Assembly (NCBI GenBank): GCA_036378175.1
Contig: DASUWY010000004.1
Location: 1-53,030 of the forward strand
Direction: 5' to 3'
DNA: 53,030 nt
DNA from: Thermoleophilaceae bacterium
GTDB lineage: Bacteria > Actinomycetota > Thermoleophilia > Solirubrobacterales > Thermoleophilaceae
The first letter of the stretch is position 1; each line of letters starts with the position of its first letter. The notes beneath the pieces were generated by a model. That model worked only from the letters and a program-made list of their open reading frames with translations, searched no databases and had not been told where the DNA came from. Shown here in pieces: positions 31,006-39,205 of this stretch. The translations under genes were made by a program, and so were the position numbers.

Positions 31006-33310
31006 AGCAACTAGCGAAATAGCGGCCACCGACCTCTCCACGCTGGAGGCGGTGCAGGACCGCGTGCTGTGGCTCGCCACGAGCATCGTGCACCACGCCA
31101 ACCGCGTGAGGACGACCGAATCGGGCGTGAAGGTGGGCGGGCACCAGGCGTCGTCGGCCTCGATGGTCTCGATCATGTCCGCGCTCTGGTTCGAGCACCT
31201 GCGCGCGCCCGACCGCGTGTCCGTGAAGCCGCACGCGTCGCCCGTGCTGCACGCGATCGAGTACCTGCTCGGCAAGCTCGACCGCGACTACCTCACCACG
31301 CTGCGCGCGTTCGGCGGCCTGCAGAGCTACCCCAGCCGGCTGAAGGATCCCGTGCCGGCGGACTTCTCAACCGGCTCGGTGGGCATCGGCGCCACCGCCC
31401 CGGTGTGGAGCGCGATCGCGCACCGCTACGTGGCCGGCCACTTCGAGGTGCCGCGCGGCGGGCGCCAGATCGCGCTGCTCGGTGACGCCGAGCTTGATGA
31501 GGGAGCCTGCTGGGAGGCGATCGTGGACCCGGTGGTGCCGCACCTCGGCGAGGTGTTGTGGATCGTCGACCTGAACCGCCAGTCGCTCGACCGCATCGTG
31601 CCGGACATCGCCGCCGGGCGGATCGCCTCGATGTTCGAGGCGGCGGGCTGGCACACGATCACAGTGAAGTACGGGCGCAGGCTGCAGGCGCTGTTCGAGC
31701 GCGATGGCGGAGCGGCGCTGCGGGCGCGCATCGACGCGATGCCGAACGAGGAGTACCAGCGCCTCCTGCGCGCCACGCCGAGCGAGCTGCGTGAACGGCT
31801 GCCCGGCAGCGGCCGCGGCGCGCGCGAGGTGGCGGCGCTGATCGGCGACCTCGACGACGCCGAGCTTGCCCGCGCCCTGCGCGACCTCGGCGGCCACGAC
31901 CTCGCCGAGCTGCTCGCCGCCTTCGCGGAGGCGGACGCCGTGACCGACCGGCCGTCCGTGATCTTCGCCTACACGATCAAGGCCTGGCGGCTCGCCACCG
32001 AGGGACATCCCGGCAACCACTCCGCGCTGCTCACGGTCGACCAGTGGGAGGAGCTGGCGGCCGATCTCGGAGCGGACCCGCGGCACCCCTGGGCGCCATT
32101 CGAGCCGGGCAGCCCGCAGGCGGAGCTGTGCCGAGGGGCGGCCGAGCGCCTGGAGCGTCCGCCGGTGGAGCTCGCCCGCGCCCCGAAGGTGCCCGCCGAC
32201 CTGGGACGCAAGCACGCCGGCAAGGAGTCCACCCAGCAGGCGTTCGGCCGCTTCTTCGTGGACCTGGCGCACGAGGCGCCGGACGTGGCCTCCCACGTGG
32301 TCACCGTCAGCCCGGACGTGGCGTCCTCCACCAACCTCGGCGGCTGGATCAACCGCGTGGGGGTGTGGCAGCTCGGCGAGCGGATCGACTGGTTCGCGGA
32401 CGACACGGACACGCTGGTGCGCTGGCGGGAGTCCGAGCACGGCCAGCACATCGAGCTCGGCATCGCCGAGGGCAACCTCGTGGGGCTGCTCGGCGAGCTC
32501 GGCCTCACATGGTCGCGCGACGGGCAGGCCCTGCTGCCGATCGGCACGCTGTACGACCCGTTCGTGAACCGCGCGCTCGAGCCGTGGTCATTCGGCATGT
32601 ACGCGGGCGCGCAGTCGATACTGATCGGCACGCCGTCCGGCGTCACGCTCGCGCCTGAGGGTGGGGCGCACCAGTCGATCACCACGCCGTCGGTGGGGCT
32701 CGAACAGCCGCGCTGCGTCGCGTGGGAGCCCGCCTTCGGCAAGGACCTGGAGTGGACGCTCCTGCACGCGCTGTCGCTGCTCGGCCACCCGGGCGGCAGC
32801 TCGTCCTACTTCCGCCTGAGCACCCGGCCCATCGACCAGGCGCTGGCGGGCAAGCCAGACGAGCACAGGCGCACGCTCGCCCTCGCCGGCGGGTATCCAC
32901 TCCGCCAATCTGCGCAACCTCCACAGGTAACGCTTGTTGGAACGGGCGCGATCATGCCCGAGGTCATTGCCGCCGCAGACGAGCTCGACGCCGCCGGAAT
33001 GCCCTGCGACGTGGTGTGCCTCACCTCCGCGGACCTCGTCTTCCGTGCGCTGCAGGCGCGCCAGGGCCTGGCGGACGGCGATCACGCGATCCTCGACCAG
33101 CTCTTCCCAGCCGAGCGCGCGGCGCCGATGGTGACGGCGCTCGACGGCCATCCGCACACCCTGAGCTTCCTGTCCGCGATCAGGCGGGTGCCGATCGCCT
33201 CGCTGGGGGTCGACGACTTCGGGCAGTCCGGCGACGTGCCCGACCTCTACCGGGCGTTCGGGATCGACACCGACACCATCATCGGCGCGGCTAGCGACCT
33301 CGTCGAATGA
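31001..33310 (+). CDS. AceE-like pyruvate dehydrogenase E1 / transketolase-family protein
   Basis: The 769-residue ThDP enzyme resembles homodimeric pyruvate dehydrogenase E1. The ThDP motif runs from GDAELDEGACWEA (Gly161-Asp162) to Asn192 (VDLNRQSLD), followed by a middle domain (about 400-620) and a transketolase C-terminal domain (about 640-769). It is over 100 residues shorter than classical AceE (about 890). No E2 or E3 gene is nearby, so it may use a distant complex or be a specialised 2-oxo acid enzyme. The ATG at 31001 has no Shine-Dalgarno and lies within the element shared with paaA, which links it to aryl-CoA metabolism. Confidence 0.8.
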   Translation: MRATSEIAATDLSTLEAVQDRVLWLATSIVHHANRVRTTESGVKVGGHQASSASMVSIMSALWFEHLRAPDRVSVKPHASPVLHAIEYLLGKLDRDYLTTLRAFGGLQSYPSRLKDPVPADFSTGSVGIGATAPVWSAIAHRYVAGHFEVPRGGRQIALLGDAELDEGACWEAIVDPVVPHLGEVLWIVDLNRQSLDRIVPDIAAGRIASMFEAAGWHTITVKYGRRLQALFERDGGAALRARIDAMPNEEYQRLLRATPSELRERLPGSGRGAREVAALIGDLDDAELARALRDLGGHDLAELLAAFAEADAVTDRPSVIFAYTIKAWRLATEGHPGNHSALLTVDQWEELAADLGADPRHPWAPFEPGSPQAELCRGAAERLERPPVELARAPKVPADLGRKHAGKESTQQAFGRFFVDLAHEAPDVASHVVTVSPDVASSTNLGGWINRVGVWQLGERIDWFADDTDTLVRWRESEHGQHIELGIAEGNLVGLLGELGLTWSRDGQALLPIGTLYDPFVNRALEPWSFGMYAGAQSILIGTPSGVTLAPEGGAHQSITTPSVGLEQPRCVAWEPAFGKDLEWTLLHALSLLGHPGGSSSYFRLSTRPIDQALAGKPDEHRRTLALAGGYPLRQSAQPPQVTLVGTGAIMPEVIAAADELDAAGMPCDVVCLTSADLVFRALQARQGLADGDHAILDQLFPAERAAPMVTALDGHPHTLSFLSAIRRVPIASLGVDDFGQSGDVPDLYRAFGIDTDTIIGAASDLVE

Positions 33311-34122
33311 GGCGCGGCCTGGCGAGTCTCGTCGTGCTCGGCACGCTCCTGCTGAGCTCGGGCACCGGCGCGGGTCAAACTCCGCCACCGCTGCCTCCGA
33401 ACCCGTGCCAGGACCCGCTGGAGGAGCTGCTCTGCCCCGACCTCGTGATGTCTGCGCCGTACGACATCACGATCGACCGGAAGACCGAGCGCGGCCACGT
33501 GCTCCTGCGTGCCACCAGCTCGATCAACAACCACGGCACCGGCCCGCTCGAGCTGCGCGGGCACCGCCGCAGCGCGCGCTCGATGAGCGTCACGCAGATC
33601 ATCTACCGAGCGAATGGCACGCGGAAGTTCCTTGCCACGAAGGCGCTGCTCGGCTTCAAGTTCGTGTCCGGCCGCCGCTACGGCTTCACGTTCCCGAACT
33701 TTCGCTACTGGAAGTTTCGCGGCGCAGCCCGGTTCCAGCTCTGGTCGCTCGACAGCGAGGACAAGGCGGTGAAGCTGATCCGCATCGGGCCGAAGCTCTT
33801 CTACTGCTTCCGCGACCTCACTCGCACGAAGCCGTCTCGCCACTCGCCCCGGCAGCCCGTCTACCCGGCATGCAGCCAGAACCCGAATCAGCGCCGCGTA
33901 ACACTCGGCACCTCCGTGGGCTGGTCGGACGTGTACCCGTACACCTACCCGGAGCAGTACGTCGACGTGACCGGCCTCCGCGGCCGCTTCGCGTATGTGA
34001 TGGTGGCGGATCCGTTCAACCGTCTCGTCGAGTCGAACGAGCTGAACAACGTGTCCGAGACCTTCGTGCAGCTGCCGTCCGGGCGCGTTCTCGGCACCCG
34101 CGTGGGCGTGGCGGCGCCCTAG
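33307..34122 (+). CDS. Secreted lysyl-oxidase-like protein lacking copper ligands
   Basis: The 271-residue protein has a signal peptide (residues 1-23, MRRGLASLVVLGTLLLSSGTGAG). Lysyl-oxidase-family landmarks follow: LRATSSINNHGTGPLELRG, SVGWSDVYPYTYPEQYVDVTG (containing the region of the cofactor Tyr), and DPFNRLVESNELNN near the end. The copper-binding His cluster (usually HNHWH-like) is absent; the equivalent segment reads FPNFRYWKFRGAARFQLW. Amine oxidase activity is therefore unlikely, and a structural or binding role is more plausible. It starts in the ATGA overlap with the E1 gene but looks functionally unrelated. Confidence 0.75.
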   Translation: MRRGLASLVVLGTLLLSSGTGAGQTPPPLPPNPCQDPLEELLCPDLVMSAPYDITIDRKTERGHVLLRATSSINNHGTGPLELRGHRRSARSMSVTQIIYRANGTRKFLATKALLGFKFVSGRRYGFTFPNFRYWKFRGAARFQLWSLDSEDKAVKLIRIGPKLFYCFRDLTRTKPSRHSPRQPVYPACSQNPNQRRVTLGTSVGWSDVYPYTYPEQYVDVTGLRGRFAYVMVADPFNRLVESNELNNVSETFVQLPSGRVLGTRVGVAAP

Positions 34123-35075
34123 TCCGCCCGGCCCCGGCGCATGTGCACGCGCACCACGCTGCCGGTGGGGAAGGTGCGCATCTGGATGAGGTCGCAGAGC
34201 TGGTTCACGAGCCAGAGTCCGTGCCCGCCGATCTGATCGGACCGCGGCGGCTCGCGGCCCGCCAGCGGTTGGTCGATGTGCCCGCTGTCGCGCACTTCGG
34301 CGAGCACCGCGTCGTCGTCGGTCCACATCGTCAGCACACCGCCGCCACCACCGTGGCGGATGCTGTTGGTGGCGAGCTCGTGCACCGCCAGCACGAGGTC
34401 CTCGCATCGCTGGAGATCGAGGCCCGCCGCGGTGGCGTTAGCGGTCACGAACACCCGCACGCCCTCGAGCGTGCCGGCGTCGAACCGCAGCAGATGCGCG
34501 TCTGGCGGCGGATCCGGCAGCGGCTGCGCGAACGGCTTCGCGATCGTGTGGGTGCCCACGTACGTGGAGCAGTCGAGGAAGCTCCCGCGCTCGTCGAGCA
34601 GCACCGGATGGGTGCGATACGCCTCTTCGATCACTGCGGGCTCGAGCGCGTTCTCGTCGTAGGGGCAGACCAGGTCCATCGCGGTGGCGCCCTCGAACGC
34701 CACGTTGATGAGCGCCTCGTGGCGCTGGCATTCCACGAGCTCGGCGGGCGTGCGGTCGGACCAGATGGGCTCACCGATGCCGCGCATCCTCCGCCCGGAA
34801 GCCGCGTGGTCCGCCGCGAACTCTCCCCACACGGGGATGATGCGTGCCGGATTCGCGCCCACCTCGGTCATGTCGGCGAACCGCACCTCGTCCGCGTCGG
34901 ATCCGAGCGCATCGCGCAGCAGCTCGACCTTGCGCCCGGGCACCATCACGAGTACCGGCTCGTCGGCCTCGAGGCCCGCGCGGATGAACGGCGTAAGGGC
35001 CTCCGCGTACGAGCTGTCGTCGGCGTACAGAAGCGCCGCATGGTGAAAGTCCTGCGGGTGCTCGTGCCTGGTCAT
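34119..35075 (-). CDS. MEDS-domain sensor with histidine-kinase-like ATPase domain (anti-sigma type)
   Basis: The 318-residue protein begins at ATG 35075 (MTRHEHPQDFHHAALLYADD). Residues 1 to about 180 are a MEDS domain, a sensing module found with methanogen/methylotroph-type and stress regulators (IPVWGEFAADHAASGRRMRGIGE, ALINVAFEGATAMDLVCPYD). Residues from about 200 form a GHKL ATPase (EDLVLAVHELATNSIRHGGGG, GGHGLWLVNQLCD). There is no phosphoacceptor His domain, so it resembles RsbW-type serine kinases and anti-sigma factors. A SigB-type sigma factor gene lies 3 kb away, which makes partnership possible but unproven. Its stop overlaps the lysyl-oxidase-like gene. Confidence 0.85.
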   Translation of the reverse strand: MTRHEHPQDFHHAALLYADDSSYAEALTPFIRAGLEADEPVLVMVPGRKVELLRDALGSDADEVRFADMTEVGANPARIIPVWGEFAADHAASGRRMRGIGEPIWSDRTPAELVECQRHEALINVAFEGATAMDLVCPYDENALEPAVIEEAYRTHPVLLDERGSFLDCSTYVGTHTIAKPFAQPLPDPPPDAHLLRFDAGTLEGVRVFVTANATAAGLDLQRCEDLVLAVHELATNSIRHGGGGGVLTMWTDDDAVLAEVRDSGHIDQPLAGREPPRSDQIGGHGLWLVNQLCDLIQMRTFPTGSVVRVHMRRGRAD

Positions 35076-35256
35076 TGGCGAGGTCGCGCGAGACAAGCGG
35101 GGTCGGCCGCACACGACCAGATTTGTCACTACCCGGGAGACACAACATCCAGTCGTCCGATCGACGGATCGTCGAGGGGAGGTCTCGAACCACGAGATCG
35201 CGGACACTCTCGCGGTGGCAGAGATAGGTCTGATCCAAACGGGTATCCCGTAGCCC

Positions 35257-36456
35257 GTGGAGATCGCGGACATCCGGGCCGAGCGGGTGCAGGAGATCGC
35301 GCGCGGCGTGCTCGAGCGCAACTGGCGCGAGGGCGAGCGCCAGGGCGTTCGCTTCGCCTACACCGAGCCGAGCCCGGGGCGCTACCCCTGGCAGTGGTAC
35401 TGGGACTCCTGCTTCGCCGCGATCGCCTGGCGTCATTTCGATCCGGCGCGCTCGCGTGCCGAGCTCGAGACCCTGCTCGCGGCGGCCGAGCCGGACGGCT
35501 TCATCGGGCACACGATCTTCTGGCGGCGGCCGGTGAGCTGGAAGCGCTTCCTCTTCTACAACGTGATCGAGCGCGGCGACTTCATGACCCGCACGATCCA
35601 GCCGCCTTTGATCGCGTACGCGTGGCGGATCGCGGTGGGCGACCCCGCCGAGGTGCCGGGCATCGTGGCGCACCAGGACTGGGTGGAGCGCGAGCGCGAT
35701 CTCGAGGGCGACGGTCTCCTGTGGGTGCTCCAGCCGGACGAGACGGGCCTCGACGCCTCGCCGCAGTTCGACCCGGTGTGGGGAAACCGCGCCCACGGCC
35801 TGCCGCTGTTCCCGCTCCTCGTGCGCCGCAACCGCCGCCTCGCCTTCGACATCAGGCGGGTGCGGGACGCAGGCGGCCCGATCCTGTGCGGAACGATGAC
35901 GAACGTCCTCCACGGGCTCTCGCGCCTGGCGCTGGGCCGAGAGTCGATCACTCCCGCGCTGGTGGACCGGCTGTGGGATGAGCGCGCGGGCCTCTTCCGC
36001 GACGAGGCGTGGCCAAGCGTCTCCGGCCACGTGCCGGTCACCTGGGCGGCCCTGTCCCCCCTCGCGCTCCCCGACCTGCCGGAGGCGATCGGGCGCCGCC
36101 TCGTGGAGGAGCACCTGCTCGACGATGAGCGCTTCTGGCTGCCCGTGCCGGTGCCATCCGTGGCGGCTGACGAGCCCATCTTCTCACGCAAGGACACCTT
36201 CCTCGGGCTGCGGCGGTACTGGCGCGGCCCGACCTGGATCAACTCGGCATGGCTCCTCTGGATGGGGCTCCTGCGGCTCGGCTATCGCGACAGGGCCGAC
36301 GAGCTCGTGGGCCGGCTCGCGCCCGTGATCGAACGGGAGGGGCTGCGCGAGTACTACGACCCGTACACGGGCCGTGGAATGGGCGCTGAGGCCTTCGCCT
36401 GGTCGGCGCTTGCGGTGGACATGATGCGCGGGGAGCCACCGCCGCTCGACCTTTAA
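35257..36456 (+). CDS. MGH1/GH63-like glycoside hydrolase
   Basis: The 399-residue protein is an (alpha/alpha)6-barrel of the GH63/MGH1-like group. YPWQWYWDSCFAAIAWRHF (about 43-62, with the likely catalytic Asp), WRGPTWINSAWLLWMGLLRLG, and the C-terminal YYDPYTGRGMGAEAFAWSALA with the likely catalytic Glu are all present. Relatives hydrolyse mannosylglycerate, glucosylglycerate or related alpha-linked solutes. No signal peptide is seen, so it acts in the cytoplasm on a compatible solute or storage sugar, which would suit the stress-regulator neighbourhood. The GTG start at 35257 has only a weak Shine-Dalgarno. GGGTAT at 35240-35245 resembles a SigB/SigF -10 box, but no matching -35 is clear. 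Confidence 0.83.
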   Translation: MEIADIRAERVQEIARGVLERNWREGERQGVRFAYTEPSPGRYPWQWYWDSCFAAIAWRHFDPARSRAELETLLAAAEPDGFIGHTIFWRRPVSWKRFLFYNVIERGDFMTRTIQPPLIAYAWRIAVGDPAEVPGIVAHQDWVERERDLEGDGLLWVLQPDETGLDASPQFDPVWGNRAHGLPLFPLLVRRNRRLAFDIRRVRDAGGPILCGTMTNVLHGLSRLALGRESITPALVDRLWDERAGLFRDEAWPSVSGHVPVTWAALSPLALPDLPEAIGRRLVEEHLLDDERFWLPVPVPSVAADEPIFSRKDTFLGLRRYWRGPTWINSAWLLWMGLLRLGYRDRADELVGRLAPVIEREGLREYYDPYTGRGMGAEAFAWSALAVDMMRGEPPPLDL

Positions 36457-36482
36457 GGGGCATAGCCCCGCCGCAGTCGGGG
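36457..36482 (+). terminator. Overlapping alternative hairpins after the GH63-like gene
   Basis: GGGGC (36457-36461) pairs with GCCCC (36465-36469), directly after the TAA stop. The same CCCC also pairs as CCCCG (36466-36470) with CGGGG (36478-36482). The two stems exclude each other. No T-run follows, so this is a weak terminator or spacer structure before the crp-type gene. Confidence 0.35.
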
Positions 36483-36497
36483 TAGCAATGCGGGCGT

Positions 36498-37268
36498 ATG
36501 CCACGAACGGTTGAAGTTGTTCGCGTGCTCGATTTCGACCCCGGGCTCGCGGAGGGGCTCGACCCGGAGACAGAGGCCCTGGCCAGGGCCGCTGCCGTGG
36601 CACGCGTGGACATGATCGAGCCCGGCGAGTGGCGCGGCGACGAGGACTACCCCGACAGCGCCGGCCACCTCGGCCTTCTGATCCTCGACGGTCTGCTCGC
36701 GCGCGAGGTTCACGTGGGCAACAGGACCTGCGCGGAGCTGCTCGGGCCCGGGGACATCCTCAGGCCGTGGGTGGCCATCGCGGGGCACTCCTCGGTGCCG
36801 CTGGAGTCGCATTGGACCGCGGTCGACACGGTGCGTGTGGCGGTGCTCGACCGGCGCTTCATGAATACGATGGTGCGCTACCCGGAGGTGGTGGGGGCGA
36901 TTCTCGACCGCGTGATGGTCCGCTCCCGCTGGCTCAGCTTCCATCTCGCGGTGTGTCATCTCAAGCGGATCGAGACGCGCCTGCTCGTCGTGCTCTGGCA
37001 TTTCGCGGACCGCTGGGGACGCGTGGGCCCCAACGGCGTGACAGTTCCGATCCGGATCACGCACCAGCTCCTCGCCGGCGTGGTGGGGGCTCAGCGGCCA
37101 TCGGTGACCACGGCTCTCTCGGCGCTGCGGCGCAGCGGCGAGGTGGAGCGCCTACCGGACGGCAGCTGGCGCCTGCACGGCGACCCGCCGCAGGAGTTCG
37201 GTGATGTGCACAGCGCCGCCGCCGGGCGCCCCTACCGCGACAAGGAGGACGGCGCGGACAGCGCCTGA
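36498..37268 (+). CDS. Crp/Fnr family transcriptional regulator
   Basis: The 256-residue protein has a cyclic-nucleotide-binding-type beta roll (about residues 35-135, GLLILDGLLAREVHVGNRTC and LGPGDILRPW), a long dimer helix (about 145-175, with MVRSRWLSFHLAVCHLKRIETRLLVVLWHFADRWG) and a C-terminal winged HTH (RITHQLLAGVVGAQRPSVTTALSALRRSGEVE). The effector is not evident; the phosphate-binding pattern of true cAMP receptors is not clear. The gene is convergent with the sigma factor gene, ends overlapping by 37 bases. It probably regulates stress or energy genes elsewhere. Confidence 0.88.
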   Translation: MPRTVEVVRVLDFDPGLAEGLDPETEALARAAAVARVDMIEPGEWRGDEDYPDSAGHLGLLILDGLLAREVHVGNRTCAELLGPGDILRPWVAIAGHSSVPLESHWTAVDTVRVAVLDRRFMNTMVRYPEVVGAILDRVMVRSRWLSFHLAVCHLKRIETRLLVVLWHFADRWGRVGPNGVTVPIRITHQLLAGVVGAQRPSVTTALSALRRSGEVERLPDGSWRLHGDPPQEFGDVHSAAAGRPYRDKEDGADSA

Positions 37269-38080
37269 TCGCGCACCTGCTCGAGCGCCTGCCGGATCAG
37301 CCGCGACACGTGCATCTGGGAGATGCCCGTGCGCTCGGCGATCTCGCGCTGTGTGAGGTCCTCGGCGAAGCGCAGATGCAGGATCACGCGCTGGCGCTCG
37401 GGAAGAGTTCGCAGCGCGCGGTTCACCGTCATGCTGTCCTCCACGAGCTCGAAGCCGCTGTCCTCGCGGCCGAGTGAGTCGCCGAGCGTCACGGCGGCGT
37501 CGTCGCTCCACGCCACCGGCGAGTCGAGCGACGCCGTCTCGTGAGCGGCGCGCGCCTCCATCGCCTCGAGCACCTCCTCCACGGTGAGCCCGACCTCCGC
37601 GGCCACCGCCTGCACGGGTGGCGACTCGCCAAGCTGGGTGGAGAGATAGTCGATCGCCTCGTTCACCCGTAGCGTGCGCTCCTGGATTCCGCGCGGCACG
37701 TGGATCGACCACGTGGTGTTGCGGAAATGCCTCCGCAGCTCGCCCAGGATGGTGGGCACCGCGTAGCTCGAGAAGCGCAGACCACGGCTCGGATCGAAGC
37801 CGTCCACCGCCTTCACGAGGCCCAGGCTGGCCACCTGAGCGAGATCGTCGAGCGGCTCGCCGCCGCCCTGGTAGCGGGCGGCCAGGCGCCTGGCCAGCGG
37901 GAGAAAGCGTTCGATCAGCTCGCGTCGCGCGGCCGGGTCGCCGTCACGGCGGTAGCGCGCGAACAGTCTGGCCTCGGGATCTTCTCGAGCGGCCTCACAA
38001 CGAGCGCGAGTGGGAATGGGAGTGGAATGGCGGCCGGCGCCGGGGGAGCGGCGACGTGCCGGGATTGTCTGAGTCGCCAA
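37232..38080 (-). CDS. SigB/SigF-type RNA polymerase sigma factor
   Basis: The start is set at TTG 38080 because AGGAGGAT lies five bases upstream on the coding strand; this gives 282 residues. Region 2 is at about 45-125 (LARRLAARYQGGGEPLDDLAQVASLGLVKAVDGFD, then FSSYAVPTILGELRRHF). Region 3 (HVPRGIQERTLRVNEAIDYL) and region 4 (LPERQRVILHLRFAEDLTQREIAERTGISQMHVSRLI) follow. It belongs to the SigB/SigF/SigG group that is usually held by an RsbW-like anti-sigma factor. The MEDS/ATPase gene at 34119 could fill that role. The 209-base gap upstream (38081-38289) presumably carries its promoter; I see no clear boxes there. Confidence 0.92.
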   Translation of the reverse strand: MATQTIPARRRSPGAGRHSTPIPTRARCEAAREDPEARLFARYRRDGDPAARRELIERFLPLARRLAARYQGGGEPLDDLAQVASLGLVKAVDGFDPSRGLRFSSYAVPTILGELRRHFRNTTWSIHVPRGIQERTLRVNEAIDYLSTQLGESPPVQAVAAEVGLTVEEVLEAMEARAAHETASLDSPVAWSDDAAVTLGDSLGREDSGFELVEDSMTVNRALRTLPERQRVILHLRFAEDLTQREIAERTGISQMHVSRLIRQALEQVRDQALSAPSSLSR

Positions 38081-38244
38081 GGGGATCCTCCTCGTGTCGA
38101 GGGTTTCGCGCAGGAAGATCCGCGTACAGCCCAGAAAGCCGATTTCGTCTCTTCGTACTGCTGTGGGCAGACCCGGCCGCCTCCCGAAATCAGCGGGTGG
38201 GCGCCGGTCCAAAGCCCCTGCAAGCACAGTGCCCGGGAGCGGTT

Positions 38245-38258
38245 GGGGCTAGCGCCCC
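38245..38258 (-). terminator. Short GC hairpin downstream of the class II amidotransferase
   Basis: GGGGC (38245-38249) and GCCCC (38254-38258) enclose a four-base loop, 32 bases beyond the amidotransferase stop on the minus strand. There is no T-run. It is a candidate weak terminator separating this gene from the sigma factor gene downstream. Confidence 0.3.
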
Positions 38259-38289
38259 GTGGTATGAGGCGTTACACGGAGGTGCGGAG

Positions 38290-39141
38290 TCAGACAGTGG
38301 CCGCCGCGAGCTCCGGTGGGTGCACCTCGAAGGGCATGAGAGCGGATTCGCCCTGTCCCACGACCCCATAGCTGGCCTCGGGCAGCTCGTGCCACGCACC
38401 CGGAAGATCGCCGATCGGCTCCGATACCACCAGCCGGGCGTCATCCGACAGTTGCCGGAGGATCTCCCGCTGCGGATAGAGCTCCCTGAGTGTGCGGACG
38501 TCCCGCGAGAAGAACAGCGAGCGCGACTTCCCCTCGCTCGAATAGCGGAACGCCCACAGGCGGCGGCCGTTGCTCGTGGCGATCGTGCCCTGGAACGGGA
38601 ACTCCACGCCGTGTTTGCGGCCAACCGCCTCCACCACCCCGATCGCGCGTCCCACGGCCGTGGGCGGATCCTGATCGAGCCCGAGGCTGAGGGCTATGTG
38701 GAAGAGCACCTCGCTGTCCGTCGAGCCCCTGATCTCTGGGAAGAGCTCCTCGTCCACCGCGAGCACGAGGTCGCGCTTGAGCTCCGGGAACTCCGCGATG
38801 AAGCCGTTGTGCATCCACAGCCAGCGGTCGTGGCGGAAGGGATGGCAGTTCGTCTGCTGCACCGGCGATCCGATGGCCGCGCGGATGTGCGCGAAGAAGA
38901 GAGGCGATCGCACATGGCCCGTGAGCTCGCGGAGATTCGCGTCGTTCCACGCGGGCTCCACGCTGTGGAACACGCCGGGCGTGGGCTCCGCGTCGTACCA
39001 GCCGATCCCGAAGCCGTCGCCGTTCGTGGTCTCGGCCCCGAGCCGCGAGTGCAGGCTCTGATCGATCAGCGAGTGCTTCGGCGTGTAGAGGGCCTGCTCG
39101 ATGAGGACGGGCGAGCCGATGTAGGCAAGCCAGCGGCACAT
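38290..39141 (-). CDS. Class II glutamine amidotransferase (YafJ/EgtC-like)
   Basis: The protein begins MCRWLAYIGSP at ATG 39141, so Cys2 becomes the N-terminal nucleophile after Met removal; total 283 residues. NGDGFGIGWYD, PLFFAHIRAA and HPFRHDRWLWMHNG are standard Ntn-amidotransferase motifs. It should release ammonia from a gamma-glutamyl amide. EgtC, which trims the gamma-glutamyl group in ergothioneine synthesis, is the closest named type, but no egt genes are nearby. It starts head to head with the PolX-like gene. Confidence 0.87.
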   Translation of the reverse strand: MCRWLAYIGSPVLIEQALYTPKHSLIDQSLHSRLGAETTNGDGFGIGWYDAEPTPGVFHSVEPAWNDANLRELTGHVRSPLFFAHIRAAIGSPVQQTNCHPFRHDRWLWMHNGFIAEFPELKRDLVLAVDEELFPEIRGSTDSEVLFHIALSLGLDQDPPTAVGRAIGVVEAVGRKHGVEFPFQGTIATSNGRRLWAFRYSSEGKSRSLFFSRDVRTLRELYPQREILRQLSDDARLVVSEPIGDLPGAWHELPEASYGVVGQGESALMPFEVHPPELAAATV

Positions 39142-39205
39142 GAACGAAGCATCGCCGTCGAGGCGGGCGGCCGGCAAGGGTGCGGGCATGCCGCACACTA
39201 GGCGG

